This document shows positions 12,061 to 23,633 of a stretch of 64,000 nt of DNA, piece by piece; the stretch's first letter is position 1; each line of letters starts with the position of its first letter. A program made the position numbers and the translations under genes. The DNA comes from Tanypteryx hageni (taxonomy: Eukaryota; Arthropoda; Insecta; Odonata; Petaluridae): contig CM054118.1 in assembly GCA_028673005.1 (NCBI GenBank), positions 61,933,401 to 61,997,400 on the forward strand, written 5' to 3'. The notes beneath the pieces are model-generated. The model was not told the DNA's origin and ran no database searches. It saw only the letters and a list, made by a program, of their open reading frames with translations.

Positions 12061-14967
12061 GTCACGCCTTTATGATCCAGCGGTAGAAATCGGATTAAAT
12101 CGCCCAAACATTTTCGCCTCTTGTTTCGGAGTGAATTTCAGGCTGGACCCCTGCCTTCTCAGTTATTTCTCTATTTCCTCTACTATGTAGAGCAATCAAA
12201 ACTAAATGACTTTGGTGACGTTTTTACATTTCAATGAAAAAATTCTTAGCGATTATTTGCATATTAGCTTGCTTACGTTGTTGTCCATTCTCTAAATATT
12301 GTATATTACGGTTAAGGAGGAACCCTTTTCACTATATTATTTATCTTCATTGGAAATACATATTAAAGAAATTTTTTTATTCTTTCGATCTCGGGAAGCT
12401 AGGAAGCATTTGGCGAACGGCTTTATGTAGGGGACGAAATATTTATAACCCTCGCAGTTACTGAAGAATTAACGGCGATTAACTTGCGCCGTATAGCAAC
12501 TAACTCCGATAAAATAAAGTGTCACAGCCATATTTTGGCCCGTGCGCATTTATTACAAATCGAACCCCATTCCGTAACAGAAACATCACTGGGCCTAATT
12601 CTCTGCCTTGAGATACGTGAGAATTAAAGTTAAAATCGAACCAATAAGCATTTCACCGTGAGATAGCTACGTAGTACTGTTCAATATGATCTGTCGCTTA
12701 GAAATTTTCTTAAAACATGAAATACGATTATGCATACTACCTCAGGATGAATCAAAAAGCAGGCGATATTTTGCTTCGATGGGTTTTATAGTTGCGCGAC
12801 GTATCTGTCTTTGTGCGACAATTTGTCCGATTTGACGTTTTTGCCTCAAGCGGCATCCTTTCCCGCATATCGTCGTCGTCCCGGAGAGAACCGTGTAAAA
12901 TTGGTTTTTAATACGTTCTCTCTCTCTCTCTGCTCTCATCCCGAGAATGGGGGCGATGTGTAGGAAGAGGCAAAGGGAGTAGGGAGGGATGGGGATAAAG
13001 GTAGGAGAGAGAGAAAGAGACAGGTGTATGGGACTTGGAAGCAGTGCTGGGCAGAGAGAGAGGGAGAGAAAGTGGGAGTGAAGAAGAGAGAAAGAGACAA
13101 GCATGGTGAGCACGAAGGCTTCGAGTTGACAGCTTGGATGGTGTGGGTTGTAAAGGTGGAGAGAGAGAGAAGGGTTGGCAAGGAAGGAGGTTTGGAGGGA
13201 TCTGTTAACGGAGAAAGAGGAGAAAAAGAAGGGGGATATTTGAGGCAGTAGTGTAGAGAAATGCTCGACCTTTGACCCATGCGCAGCATCCCTACGTGAC
13301 TAGGTTATCTTTGACTGGCGTCTTAAGACCACGCTCTCCAGTTTGTGAGTGTGCGTTCCTCTTTTTGTGTCCTCAAGAATGAAAAAAATGCGGGAATAAA
13401 AAATTCCTGTATTGGACGTCAGTGAAGACCAGGGTCTCTCTTTAAACGATATGGGTGCCTATGAATATTAAAGATTATAATGTCTTCGAAGAGGTCGGTA
13501 TAAAGGGGGGATGAACAATAAAGCGGAGAGGGAATTTAAAATGTGTAGTGGAAAGACTGTACATAAGACTATATATTTTAATAGTTGTAAAGTCCAAAAG
13601 AACCAACTCAAAACAATCAATTAATTGATGTGCCTATATAAAACATTTATATTCTGCGTGCATCCTAAGTTAAATTATTTTCGATAAATTAAGTTACTTA
13701 AGGCTACTCAGAAAAATAAATATAAAGGTAAAATTTCGGGCCTCTTGAAAACGCTCACTCGACTTGGTCTATCGGCGTAGTAATATAGTTTAGTATATGA
13801 TGATAATAATCGGTCGTGCAGTATTGCGTATTGCTTAAATATGAATAAAAGCACTTATTTCGAAGGTATAGCAAACATTTAACTTGAAGCTTTGTAACCG
13901 TAATGGACATTTATAGTTACCGTTGATTCCGAAGTGCAAACTATATTTTTATACTCTCCAAGGTATAAAAAGGGACCATTCGCTCGAATGTGTCCTTCGG
14001 CCATTTATGACTTCCCGTCATGACTTACGCGATTCGGACGCAGTGCTTTGCCACCGAACACGTGACCTCGTGACGCGAACACCACACTGCCTCTCTTCCC
14101 CACCCTCCCTCTCTATCCCAACTTGTACCTTCACTCTGGTACACACGGATCGTAAGTAAAGGGTGAAAAGGGGTTGGGCGGAGAGAAAGGGGATGAGAGA
14201 TATCGCCGTGAGACAGACGGAAAGGGGGTGCATCGAATGTAGCCCCCTCCGACGGTCTTCCGGGCAACTAAGACGGTGAATGACTGTACTGACGTCATAT
14301 ATCGTGATGGCGAACCCTTTTCCTTCTCGTCCGTGGCCGTGAGGCGGAAGAACCGTGTCGGTTCTTTTCTCTCTGTAAGGTGGGGAAGAGAATAGAGGAA
14401 TGGTTTAGAGAAAGAGTCCACGAACCTGTCCGCTCGATTCGCTATCGATCAAATGAGGCGCATAGTTTGAATGGCGAATGCCACCAAACCCTTCTTTGCT
14501 ATCTCTCTTCTTGTGTATGAATTTCATAGGATGCGATACGGGAACGCAAGATTTGTTTTCATTTATGGCGACTTTAAATGGCTAATCGAGGGGGGTGAGA
14601 GGCAGTGTTTGTGTTGAGAAAGCGATCTGCAAAGGATATACATATACCAAACAAGGTGAACGTAAAGAGAGCTATGATCGCTTCCCATTGTAGTAAGCGA
14701 CTGGTCGCATGAACACTGAACAGAAATAACCGCACAAAAGTTCAATACACTAGTCGGCTATTTTTCACATTCCCTTCATTTGCCACCAGTTTACTCGGAA
14801 ATTTCTAAATGCATCGCATCATAGGGTGTAAGAGGTGTTGGTTGTCGCATGCTGATGATCCTGGCACAGCGTATTTTCCACTTCTTATTATGGAATTTCT
14901 GCATTATGCACATGTACCTATGAATTCCTTCCATGTTTTTTCCTAGCTAACATAAGTCTCTCATACT
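12061..14967. other. Non-coding DNA with purine-rich tract
   Basis: A G/A-rich block at about 12950-13250 contains several GAGAGA runs. No gene was recognised elsewhere. A CpG-containing, moderately GC-rich stretch lies at about 14020-14440. Confidence 0.45.
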
Positions 14968-15031
14968 AAAATAATGATACACTAACATAAATATTTGATA
15001 TAATAATCAAATGTTAGTGTATCATTATTTT
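14968..15031. repeat. Perfect 21-bp inverted repeat (64-nt hairpin)
   Basis: The arms at 14968-14988 and 15011-15031 are exact reverse complements over 21 bp (core ATAATGATACACTAACAT). Inside, TTGAT and ATCAA form a further 5-bp stem around an ATAATA loop, with a 6-nt bulge on one side. It may be a tiny MITE derivative or a hairpin RNA precursor. No flanking duplication was identified. Confidence 0.7.
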
Positions 15032-15935
15032 ATAAGATATTATTTTAATTCTTAAGTTTCTATGACCTGAACTTTATTATCTTCTCCTCAAGTTCGAGTT
15101 GTTGAGATCCGACTGCTTATTTATGGTACAACATGAAGCTTCGGTTGCAGAGGTACACCACGTATTCATAGATTTCTTTACGTTTTCAGTTATCTTTTCG
15201 GTATTCTGTTGTTGCCGAGGTCAGGATTATAAAGACTGTAGTGTAAGAAGCATAATCCCCCAAGACACTCTTGGACCTTGGAGAGATGTGGGCGGCTATT
15301 AAAGAGAGCAGGAGAGGGAGCCTCGGGAGCCGGAGATTTGAGTAACCGTACGCTTTCTGCCGATCCCCACCCATTTGGACCAACCACTCCGGCCGCGCGG
15401 TCACGGCTCCGCACACTTCTTTCGGAAAGTCAGTCAGCGGAGGAGAAAGGGAAAAAGATTATTTTTTCTCGGAAAGGAGTGGGCGTCTCGTGAAAGAGAT
15501 TTTGGGAGGAGAAGGTGTTGCCGACTTCTTCGGGACGGACGTCTTCTTGGAGCATTTTTCTCTTCTTTCTCGTCCGTGATTGTTCTTCCATTCTGGAAAA
15601 AAGTGATCCCTTCTCTCCTCCTCCCTCCCGTCTGTCCGTGAAGGTGCCATCGTTGCTGGACCGTCTTTTGGCTCTCTCTTCGCCTCTGAATGTGTGTCAC
15701 CTGGCAGTTCATTATTCTTGCATTTAAGAGTGCAATGAATGGGAAGAGAGGGAAAAAGTTTCTTTGCTTTTCATGCAGTCCATTACGGGTTCCCTTTTTC
15801 TTCCCTTACGCTTGGGTCGCATGCAAGCTGGTCAACCCCCTCCCCCCCCAATCACCCTTTCAAAGTTTTTTATCTTCAAAGTACTATAATAAACAGAACA
15901 AACGTCCTTGGTATGTATAGATTCACTCAATTCAC
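15032..15935. other. Non-coding DNA, no gene recognised
   Basis: Moderately GC-rich at 15290-15720, with overlapping short open frames on both strands and no domain. A C-run sits at about 15837-15849. Confidence 0.4.

Positions 15936-16001
<66 letters not shown>
15936..16001. repeat. (TA)n microsatellite
   Basis: An alternating T/A run broken once by a C near its start. Confidence 0.95.
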
Positions 16002-16003
<2 letters not shown>

Positions 16004-16437
16004 GATACTGCTTCCCCTCCCGAAGAGATCTTTTTTTATTTATAGAGTTTCAAATAATTCCGCGCGGACTTCGATTACCCTCGGAATGTGCCGCCAAGTG
16101 GTAATCGGTAACGTTAATTTTTATGCAACACCGCAAAGTAGTTGTTGGTAGAATATCCATTTCTCTGTTTAAAGTTAAAAAACCTCCCCCTAAATCGTTT
16201 TTTCGATCGATATCAGCCATTAATTGTAGATACACCGCTAGCTACCGTTCATGCAGTTGAAAAATTTTTGTGGGCTTTTTTGGATTTTTACTTTCTCCAT
16301 ACGTAGTATAGGGGAAATTATCGTTTTCCCATATAATGCATTGTTTAAGAGAGATCTTATATTTTTAGCTGCCACCACCGCGTCACCAACCGACGACTTT
16401 TGTTAACAATTGACGCTTAGTTACGCTCCTTTTTTTT
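16002..16437. other. Unassigned AT-rich non-coding DNA
   Basis: No gene or repeat was recognised. Confidence 0.4.
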
Positions 16438-16605
16438 AATTGTTGGAGCTTTGTGGCTATATCCAATATTGGAAGGCTATTGTTTGAGTTTATTTCTGTT
16501 TTTTGTCAAGTCTAAAATTTTCTCGCAGTTTCTTAAAATATTTATTATGTAACCTATTCGGAATTTTTAGAAAAATTATGGTTAGGGAGAAAGTCATGTG
16601 GTGGC
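16438..16605 (+). repeat. Dispersed repeat, copy 1 (partner inverted at 32375-32473)
   Basis: The blocks AATTGTTGGAGCTT, GCTATATCCAATAT, AACCTATTCGGAA and GAGAAAGTCATGTGGTGGCC reappear in the same order on the minus strand at 32375-32473 (there with GGGGCTT and CTATTTGGAA variants). The present copy has about 70 bp more internal sequence. The element type is unknown. Confidence 0.6.
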
Positions 16606-16689
16606 CAATCCAAAATACTCCCTTTGGCTATCGGTAACAATTAGTATCTTTCTAAGGCTAGCACTCAAACCTGCCTCCCTATACATACA

Positions 16690-16691
<2 letters not shown>

Positions 16692-16769
<78 letters not shown>

Positions 16770-16798
16770 CATACACACACACACATACATACACACAC
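16692..16798. repeat. (TA)n - (ATAC)n - (CA)n compound microsatellite
   Basis: About 66 bp of alternating AT is followed by ATACAT units and CA repeats. The long Tyr/Ile-rich open frames across it are artefacts. Confidence 0.95.
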
Positions 16799-17048
16799 CC
16801 GCTAAAGAGTAAAGAATATATATAATGTAAACTTGGAACCAACGAAAACCTACCTCTTCCGCGTGTCCTCGGCACGGTTTCGAGGGTTGGCGTAAAAGCC
16901 CTTTTAACTGCTTCCTATCCCCTTTTCGTCCTCTTTCTGGTGCTGCCTCTCTCTGGTGCTGCCTCTCTCTGATTCGGACTCAGCGGAGCGTACACACTCT
17001 GGACTGAAGAGAAAGATTGATGTTCCGCAGCGCACTCACTTGCGGGGT

Positions 17049-17049
<1 letters not shown>

Positions 17050-17086
<37 letters not shown>

Positions 17087-17088
17087 CC
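17050..17088 (+). repeat. (CT)n(CA)n microsatellite
   Basis: A continuous CT dinucleotide run changes to CA. Confidence 0.9.
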
Positions 17089-20000
17089 CGCACACCTCGT
17101 ATACACACATATTCACTCTGGAGAAACCTTACAATGCGATTTGCCATACACTCAGTCACTGGATAGATAAATGGTCGACCATTTTCCACCCTCCCGCATT
17201 TCTTTCGCAGCCATTTCCCACATCCATGCCCTCGATCTATATCGCGCGATCTATTTCCAATTATGGCGATTATTTCTCCATCTAGGTGTCAAATACAGAA
17301 ATTATACGCCATGCTATGAAATGTTAAGGGATTGATAATTGGCAGTAGATACTATATATTATTGACTGTATCATAGAAATTAACAATTATATTAGCTGAG
17401 ATAAATTTTGAGATTTCATACATATTTACTACCAATTTTCGCATTTTTATAGTAGTTTGCGATTGGAATGAGGATTTTCCTTTCACACATAAAAATGCGT
17501 CCTTTTCATGTTTAAGTAACTCGCGTTTCATCAATAAAAACTGGATGTATTTAGCGCGAACTTAATAGAATGCAAAAAGTATTTAAAAACTAGGACTGTC
17601 TCAACTATTTCGTAGCCAAGTGATCGACGGTTGAAGAGCATCGCGATTTGAAAAAATATATAGCCTAATGCTGACAATAAAACCTGGTCTAATATTCTGG
17701 GAAGGGAGGATGAGAGAGGACGGTCGCAGGTATCTCTTGAAAACTCTCGAGGTCGAAGGACATTACTCTTCGATTTTTCGACTGAGTCGTAGAGAATGGT
17801 CGGTCCTCTTTCGTGACCTTAAAATGCACGCCCCTGAAGTTTTCAAAAGAAGCAAAACTCGAGTTTCCAAAGAGGAGTAAAACGAGTCATGAAGCGTTAT
17901 TGCAGAGCGAGGACGGCATTGTCGTCGAGGATTGTGGGGGTCGAACTCGCCGGACAAACAGGCATTCTGATAGCGAGGGTGTAGGTACGCATGAAGGGAG
18001 AGTGGGCGGGAAATCTCTCTCTTGGCGCACAATGACCAAAATGATGGAGTCCGCTGACCCTGGCTGGCCCTCCCCAAAGGCCAAAAAGGGGTCCGAAGAA
18101 TGGCATGGAAATGCGCTCCTCGCCCTTACCCATGGAAAATCGATTACGACGCGGTGAAATGGACCGGCTTTTCTAAAGGAGAAAGAAAGGTATTACCTTA
18201 TCGGTTGGTTTTTGACACTATGGAGACCATTCTAGTGTTTAACCCGCGAAGAAGAGGTTACGAATGTGCATGGGCATTGTTGGGGGAGGGTTGCGGAGTA
18301 AATTAAAAGAGCAAGGTAATGCCATACAAAAAATATTCCGCTGAATGAGTAATTCTTGTTTATTTACACATGCGCATGAATTCGGAACCGTAGAAGAAAT
18401 TCGCGTAATCCTTTTTAGATTCTCGATTGCGCTCGTGGAAGGCATGCATTCTCCCTTTCGATTCTAAATCATTGATGAACTGAACTTAACTGCGTCCAGC
18501 AAGGAGTGAAACAAAGGACTATATAATATCATCGATAAAAGGAAATAGCGTCGAATCTAGGTAACCAAACTAGAAAAAGTGATCTGAACTTCTATAACAA
18601 TAGAAAAACAAATCCGAAACATCCTACTCCCTCAAGGAACGGTGTCCTCCAACCTCTTTTAACACCAAAATTATGTAATGTATTATTGATCTGGGATCAC
18701 ATTATTTTAAAATTAATCATGAATATAAATAAACCAATGTCAAAAGTTATTTATTTGCTATTAGTATTTTGAGCATTGTACAAGAGGGCCGCCAGTCTGC
18801 TAAAAAGCACAGCGGCGCGATACTCCGCTCTAGTGGAATAAAAAGATCATATTTGTTCATCATAAGCAAGGAACGTCCGCCACCGTGGCTTTTTTCAGGA
18901 CATTTCCCGATAAAAATGTTCGTTCCATTAAAGTAGCCAAGAGAAGCGAAACTCCGCCTGACTTTTAAAGACTAATAAGAGCGCTAAATAATCTCAACGA
19001 TGATGGCATTAATGTCTCATATATTGCTATATAGTGCCCGGTGTTGAGGTGCGGGGTGGAGGTAGGGAGGGAAGGGTGACGGAAAAAGCGTTGGTATTCG
19101 GTGACGGGGAAGCGTTTGCGGCAAAGCGGTGGTGGGTGGTGGTTAGGGACCGGTGCAAGTCGTTTGGCCTCTCCGGGGGCACCTGGTCGCCGCCACCCCG
19201 AAGACAATGGAAGATGAACGGTCTTGAGGTGCCAACTTCTAAGGTCCACCCGTTCTAGAGGAGGTCATTTCAGCTGGGCGCACATGGTAAAGGTGGATTC
19301 CGTGAACATGGAGGCGTCTTGCAAATGTCCCGAGACGTTGGAAAGGCGCCTCCTACCTACCTATTCGTATTAAATGCGGAAAAAATTCTTTACATATTTG
19401 ACTGCTGAGGAATTTCAGTTTTAGATTCGATACGGAGTAGGCTATGGTTTTATAATTCTGTAATTAATCATAAAACTCCACATAATTATGGTTGATTGCA
19501 TCTTATACACCTAGAGTATATTTATTTTTTGGAAACCGATATTATTCTTCCTTATAGCTTAGTAGTCAAGATGGAGATAATTTAAGTGCTTGATGAATGC
19601 CTGGTGTTTATTTTTACAGAATTATGCTGAAGATACATTCAGTTCTGGGATGGTATTAATAGCATTCATATCGAAATTAGTTTTTGTTGTATATTTTGTC
19701 ATGTTATAATATTTTTATCGTACTTTTGTAATTTCAAATTGAATAAGTTTAATCCAGGCTACCAACCTTATACCGCTCTCCAACAATACACTTTCCGCTC
19801 CATTCCCTTTGAAATTAAACAAACCCAGACCGCTTCCCAGCCCGTATCCACCCACAACGTACACTCACCCACAAATTCATACTTGTCTTTCGAAAAAGCA
19901 TAAAAACAACAGAAATACCGGAACATGTGTTCTTCCTTGGCGCTGTTTTTTAATCGTTTATGCATTCGGTTTATCTGTCCGTCCGTCTGTTCGAGCAATA

Positions 20001-20368
20001 TCTCTGGAGTCCCAAAACTTGGAGATATCAAATAGGGTGGCCTACAGATGGTACAAATTTGGTGGATCTAGAATGAGCTGCTGTGGAGTATATTACATGT
20101 CTTTTTCCAACCCCTTTGTTTCAGTTCTAACTCTGTAAGAAAAACATGATATCTGAGCAGGGAATTATAAATTTGCATTTTTAAATTAGTTAAAATTAAG
20201 ATAGGAGCTCTAGACATAAACACTTCTGTAGCTAAAAGACTGAGGTTTATATTTCTTGAAAACGGAATCCAAGTGAGAGAAAAAAATTGCTTTTCATCAA
20301 AAAAGAGGGAAAATTTCATGGTTTTTAACAATGGGAAATGTCAACTGCCATAGCAAAGAATCAACTGT
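17089..20368. other. Non-coding DNA, no gene recognised
   Basis: Only short open frames without domains. A CGTCCGTCTG run with the nearby TCTCTGGAGTCCCAAAACTT at about 19980-20020 resembles the subterminal parts of some insect repeats, but I could not assign it. Confidence 0.4.
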
Positions 20369-20428
20369 TTTTAAATGTAATATATAATATAATATATATA
20401 TAATATATTATAATATTACATATCATTG
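20369..20428. repeat. AT-rich palindrome
   Basis: ATGTAATATATAATATAATA on the left is mirrored by TATTATAATATTACAT on the right around an alternating AT core, giving an almost perfect cruciform-capable palindrome. Confidence 0.7.
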
Positions 20429-20779
20429 ATAGTCTTAAAGGGAAGTTATAGACTAGATTACGAGGCCGTCGATCTCAACCAAAGATGTAATCTTATGACG
20501 ACGTCATAATCCTAAAACAGGAAAACAGCGTCTTAAGTAAATTTTACTCTGCAATTCATCCCTCACTTGTTTAACGTTACTTTAAATTAATTACCTCCGA
20601 CATGCACGTCTGGTTTACACAGTCTTGCTATTGTATATGCTTTTCCAATATTTTTAAATTTTATTATTGAATTTGTTTTCGACCGTACGATAATCTCGGT
20701 AAATCTGAATTTTATTTCAAGTTTCATGTCAATTATAACTTACGTCGTTCTAAAGTAGGGAAGGCCGTCGGGTTTTCCA

Positions 20780-21660
20780 GGATTTGTCTTGTTTATTTAT
20801 TTCCTTACGGTGAGATTGAGGCCATATGGCCCCTTCTTCCACCTAACCGTTTTAATACACAATATAATTAATTTACATGTACATAATTCAATTCAAATCT
20901 GCTGATGATTATAGTGACTGCTGGTATTTAAATGAAGGAGAGAAGGAGAACTACAAAGGAAATTTTTACCTTTTTATGAGGACCTAATGTTAGCTAAGTA
21001 TTTATCGCAATACTTCTTAAATTGGTTAACATCATTGACAGAGTAAAAGCAAAAGGGGAGATAGTTCCAAATATTTCAGGCGGTAACTGTAAAGGATTTA
21101 TTGCAGAAACTGCTACGATGAACGGGAATAAGTAGTTTGAATGAGCCTCGGGTGTTCAAGGAGTGCCCAAATTTAAGGAATTTGAAGTTGTTGGTTAGGT
21201 ATTTAGGCGAGGAAGAGGTGAGGATACTTCTTAGCTGCGTTAGGATATGCATCTTTCTACCTTCTTCCAAGAACAGCCAGCCCAATTCTTTGAATGGGTT
21301 TGTTATATGGCAAATTTTGCTCATATTATAAATGTATCTAACACATGAGTTATTGGTCCTCTCGAGCTTTTTGTGACAAGTCTTGTTTTAGATCTAGAAA
21401 AACGGAATCATAATAATCAAAATGAGGAATTACAAGAGAATTTAGAAGTAGAATTTTTAGTTTTACTGGAAGTATGTTTTTAAGTAGCCTATGTGAATAA
21501 AGTGAAGCGATTTTATATCAGTATTCATGCAATAAATTCTGTTATTGATTTGAGATATTTGAGTGCCTATGAATAGTTGCAGATCGTCAGAAAAAAGGTG
21601 GTACTGGCAGTGACGAATTGAGTTTGAAATATCGTTTATATATATATATGGCTCTAATTA
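20780..21660 (-). pseudogene. Decayed LINE: RT motif region, thumb and 3' end
   Basis: On the minus strand, translation starting near 21655 gives YINDISNSIRHCQYHLFSDD followed by LQLF (about 21645-21580). This is the RT catalytic block, with SDD replacing the usual xADD. It continues into YLKTYF (about 21485), KTCHKKLERTNNSCVRYI (about 21385), HITNPFKELGWL (about 21310), a HILT..RSILTSSSPKYL block (about 21240) and SFCNKSFTVTA (21110-21078), the standard C-terminal order of CR1/Jockey-group LINEs. Multiple stops and an internal deletion between the catalytic block and thumb show it is dead. The 3' end has a GGCCATATGGCC palindrome and a TAAGGAAATAAATAAA-like tail at about 20840-20795. Confidence 0.8.
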
Positions 21661-22203
21661 TGTTCGAAGAATAAAAAAATTAATTACCGTTGTAATCGAG
21701 TTGAAAGACGGTTCCGGTGTTACAACTCCAATATGCAGTTCTATTTAACGTGCTTTTTTAGCGGCATAGCTTGCTGGCATTTGAATCGAACACACTCAGC
21801 TTGTCTTGCTAAGAGTTTACCCGTAAGTCAGACTATTAAATTATTAGTCACGCAGCATGCACTGCATCACATGCTAATTCCTACATATTGTATGAAGCTA
21901 ATAAGGATCAAGTTTTTAATTCTGGGAGTCGTTAGCGAAAGGGAGATTTTGTCCTATTCCGGGAGAGTTGGAGAGGCCAGTACAGCAGTATGGGACGGTA
22001 TTAGAAGTGCTTTGTCTCGAATATGCAGTTCAATTTAACGTGCCCTTTTCTTTAGTTGCATGGCTTGCTGGCATTTGAATCGAACGCACTCAGCGTAGAC
22101 GAAAAAAAAAACCTCGTCATACGAAGGGTTTACCCGTAAGCGTAGACCCGACTCTGTGTCCCCGGCACTTTTATAAAAAGTTGCACAATCCGCCACAGAG
22201 GTC

Positions 22204-22277
22204 GAGCACGGGGGCGCGTGGGCTTAGTCACTGCCCAACCAATACAGAAGCGGGCAATTCAAACCCGTGGAGTCGAT
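22204..22277 (+). repeat. tRNA-like module in the large repeat (forward)
   Basis: A GTGGGCTTAGTCACTGCCC segment (A-box-like) is followed about 25 nt later by GGGCAATTCAAACCC (B-box/T-arm-like). It is not a convincing functional tRNA because the anticodon arm and acceptor pairing are poor. It is best seen as a tRNA-derived SINE head. Confidence 0.4.
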
Positions 22278-22356
22278 AGCCCGAAAAAAGACTCCCGTCC
22301 TCTGTAAACACACTTCTCGACGGCAGCTTTTTTCAGGCTAGCTCTTGCGAGCGCAC

Positions 22357-22434
22357 GATTCCACGGGTTGGAATTGAACCCGCTTCCTCGGCATTGGGGG
22401 GTCAGGTAACTAAACCCACACCGCCACCGAGCGG
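22357..22434 (-). repeat. tRNA-like module in the large repeat (reverse)
   Basis: On the minus strand, GTGTGGGTTTAGTTACCTGA (A-box-like) is followed by GCGGGTTCAATTCC (a good B box; T-arm stem CGGGTT/AACCCG). The sequence is similar to the forward module at 22204-22277, so the two converge as an inverted pair within the repeat. Confidence 0.5.
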
Positions 22435-23032
22435 ACGTAATTAAGAAGGGAATAAGTTCGGGTCGCTCTCCCTCCTTCTAGGAGGTACGAACGGAGAGAG
22501 GGGAGGTACAGAGCGGTAGTAATCTCGCTGTTCTTAGCTCATTTAACACGCTTTGTCATATTACAGTATAGTTCAATATGAACACGTATGAATGATAACA
22601 TTGCGCCGCGTGACTTGTAATAATGTCGTTTTCAGTAGAGATGATAGTTTTTAGCACGTTTTCTTTATAGGAAAAAGGTATATGTGATTATTTTTGTCGG
22701 TAGACAATTTTTTCGCTTTAAAATATATTTAAAAAATTCTTTTTGAATCAAATTAATCTTATTTCCACCGATAGAATTTTCACGGCAGCTCTGCTAGATG
22801 GCTTCAAATTCGGATCATTAAAAATTTGAAATTGTATTGTAGCCAAATCACTGGAAATATCAGGACTATTCTTTTTCAGTTAGATAACACTTATCATTCT
22901 AGGAATTTATCATGGATTGAGGGATAGCTATGTAATGCAATTTTCCGTATTACAGTCAGTTAAGGATAGTTTAAATTTATCATAATTCGAGCAGCAGAGG
23001 ATGTAGCAAGTCCGTCAGCGGGATAGGTTATT

Positions 23033-23370
23033 AGTAAGAGATAAGATCATTAGATTAGTTTGTACGATTTTGTTACATTTCCATTTCGAATACCTTTGCA
23101 CCTCTATATAACAATGGGTTTTTTTATTTTTTAAGAGAAAAAACGCCTGAAAATATTTACGCACGCATTTGAATGAGGTTTGTAGTTCCCTCTTGTATGT
23201 AAATTATGAGCAGTATCGATATTGTTGAACTGCAACGAAATTTAAAGCGGCTTATTATTTTTACGAATTTAGAATAATAGGGAGAGTAGGTGCAGAAGCC
23301 TTTTTGATATGTTCAGCCAAGAGAGTTTAAACATAGGTTCCGAAATGTGGTCAGATTTCTTTAGACTGTA
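23033..23370. other. Unassigned AT-rich sequence between repeats
   Basis: No gene or repeat was recognised. It is probably intronic to the Zic gene. Confidence 0.4.
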
Positions 23371-23519
23371 TCATTATATATAGACGTTCCTTACAGAGGA
23401 GGATATAGCTATCACTTGCACTTCCAGAAATATTTCCCATGATGAAATATCTCTCTGAAAAATTAATGTTTTTTCAAAGTGAGATGAAATGCTTGCAGAA
23501 TGCAAGCACCTTCCACTAG
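23371..23519 (+). mobile_element. Short Helitron-like element, unit 1
   Basis: It begins TCATTATATATAGACGTTCC directly after an A and ends with a hairpin (TGCTTGC, loop AGAAT, GCAAGCA) followed by a CCTTCCA spacer and CTAG before a T. These are the structural hallmarks of Helitrons: a 5' TC, a 3' hairpin then CTRR, and insertion between A and T. At 149 bp it is non-autonomous with no Rep/helicase. The next unit starts immediately at the flanking T (23520). Confidence 0.7.
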
Positions 23520-23551
23520 TCATTATATATAGACGTTCCTTACAGAGGAGT

Positions 23552-23633
<82 letters not shown>

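Larger units (their letters stand above)
21808..23032 (+). repeat. Large inverted-repeat arm A (partner at 34287-35478)
   Basis: About 1.2 kb recurs in reverse orientation at 34287-35478 with small indels. Shared blocks include GCATGCACTGCATCACATG, TCCTACATATTGTATGAAGC, GTGCCGGGGACACAG (as its complement), GCTAGCTCTTGCGAGCGCAC, and at the inner end GCAAGTCCGTCAGCGGGATA. Within this arm, the 5' segment beginning ATATGCAGTTC (21731) is partly repeated at 22023. The element contains two convergent tRNA-like modules. No transposase frame was seen, so it is a non-autonomous repeat of unknown class. Confidence 0.8.

Noticed and set aside
15739..16002. Open frame ending in repeated Tyr-Ile residues
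   Set aside because: Runs into the (TA)n microsatellite; purely a repeat artefact.
16594..16875. Tyr/Ile-rich open frames on both strands
   Set aside because: Translation of the (TA)n/(CA)n compound microsatellite.
22357..22434. Functional tRNA gene
   Set aside because: The B box and T arm are good, but the acceptor stem and anticodon arm are not, and the module is part of a dispersed repeat.
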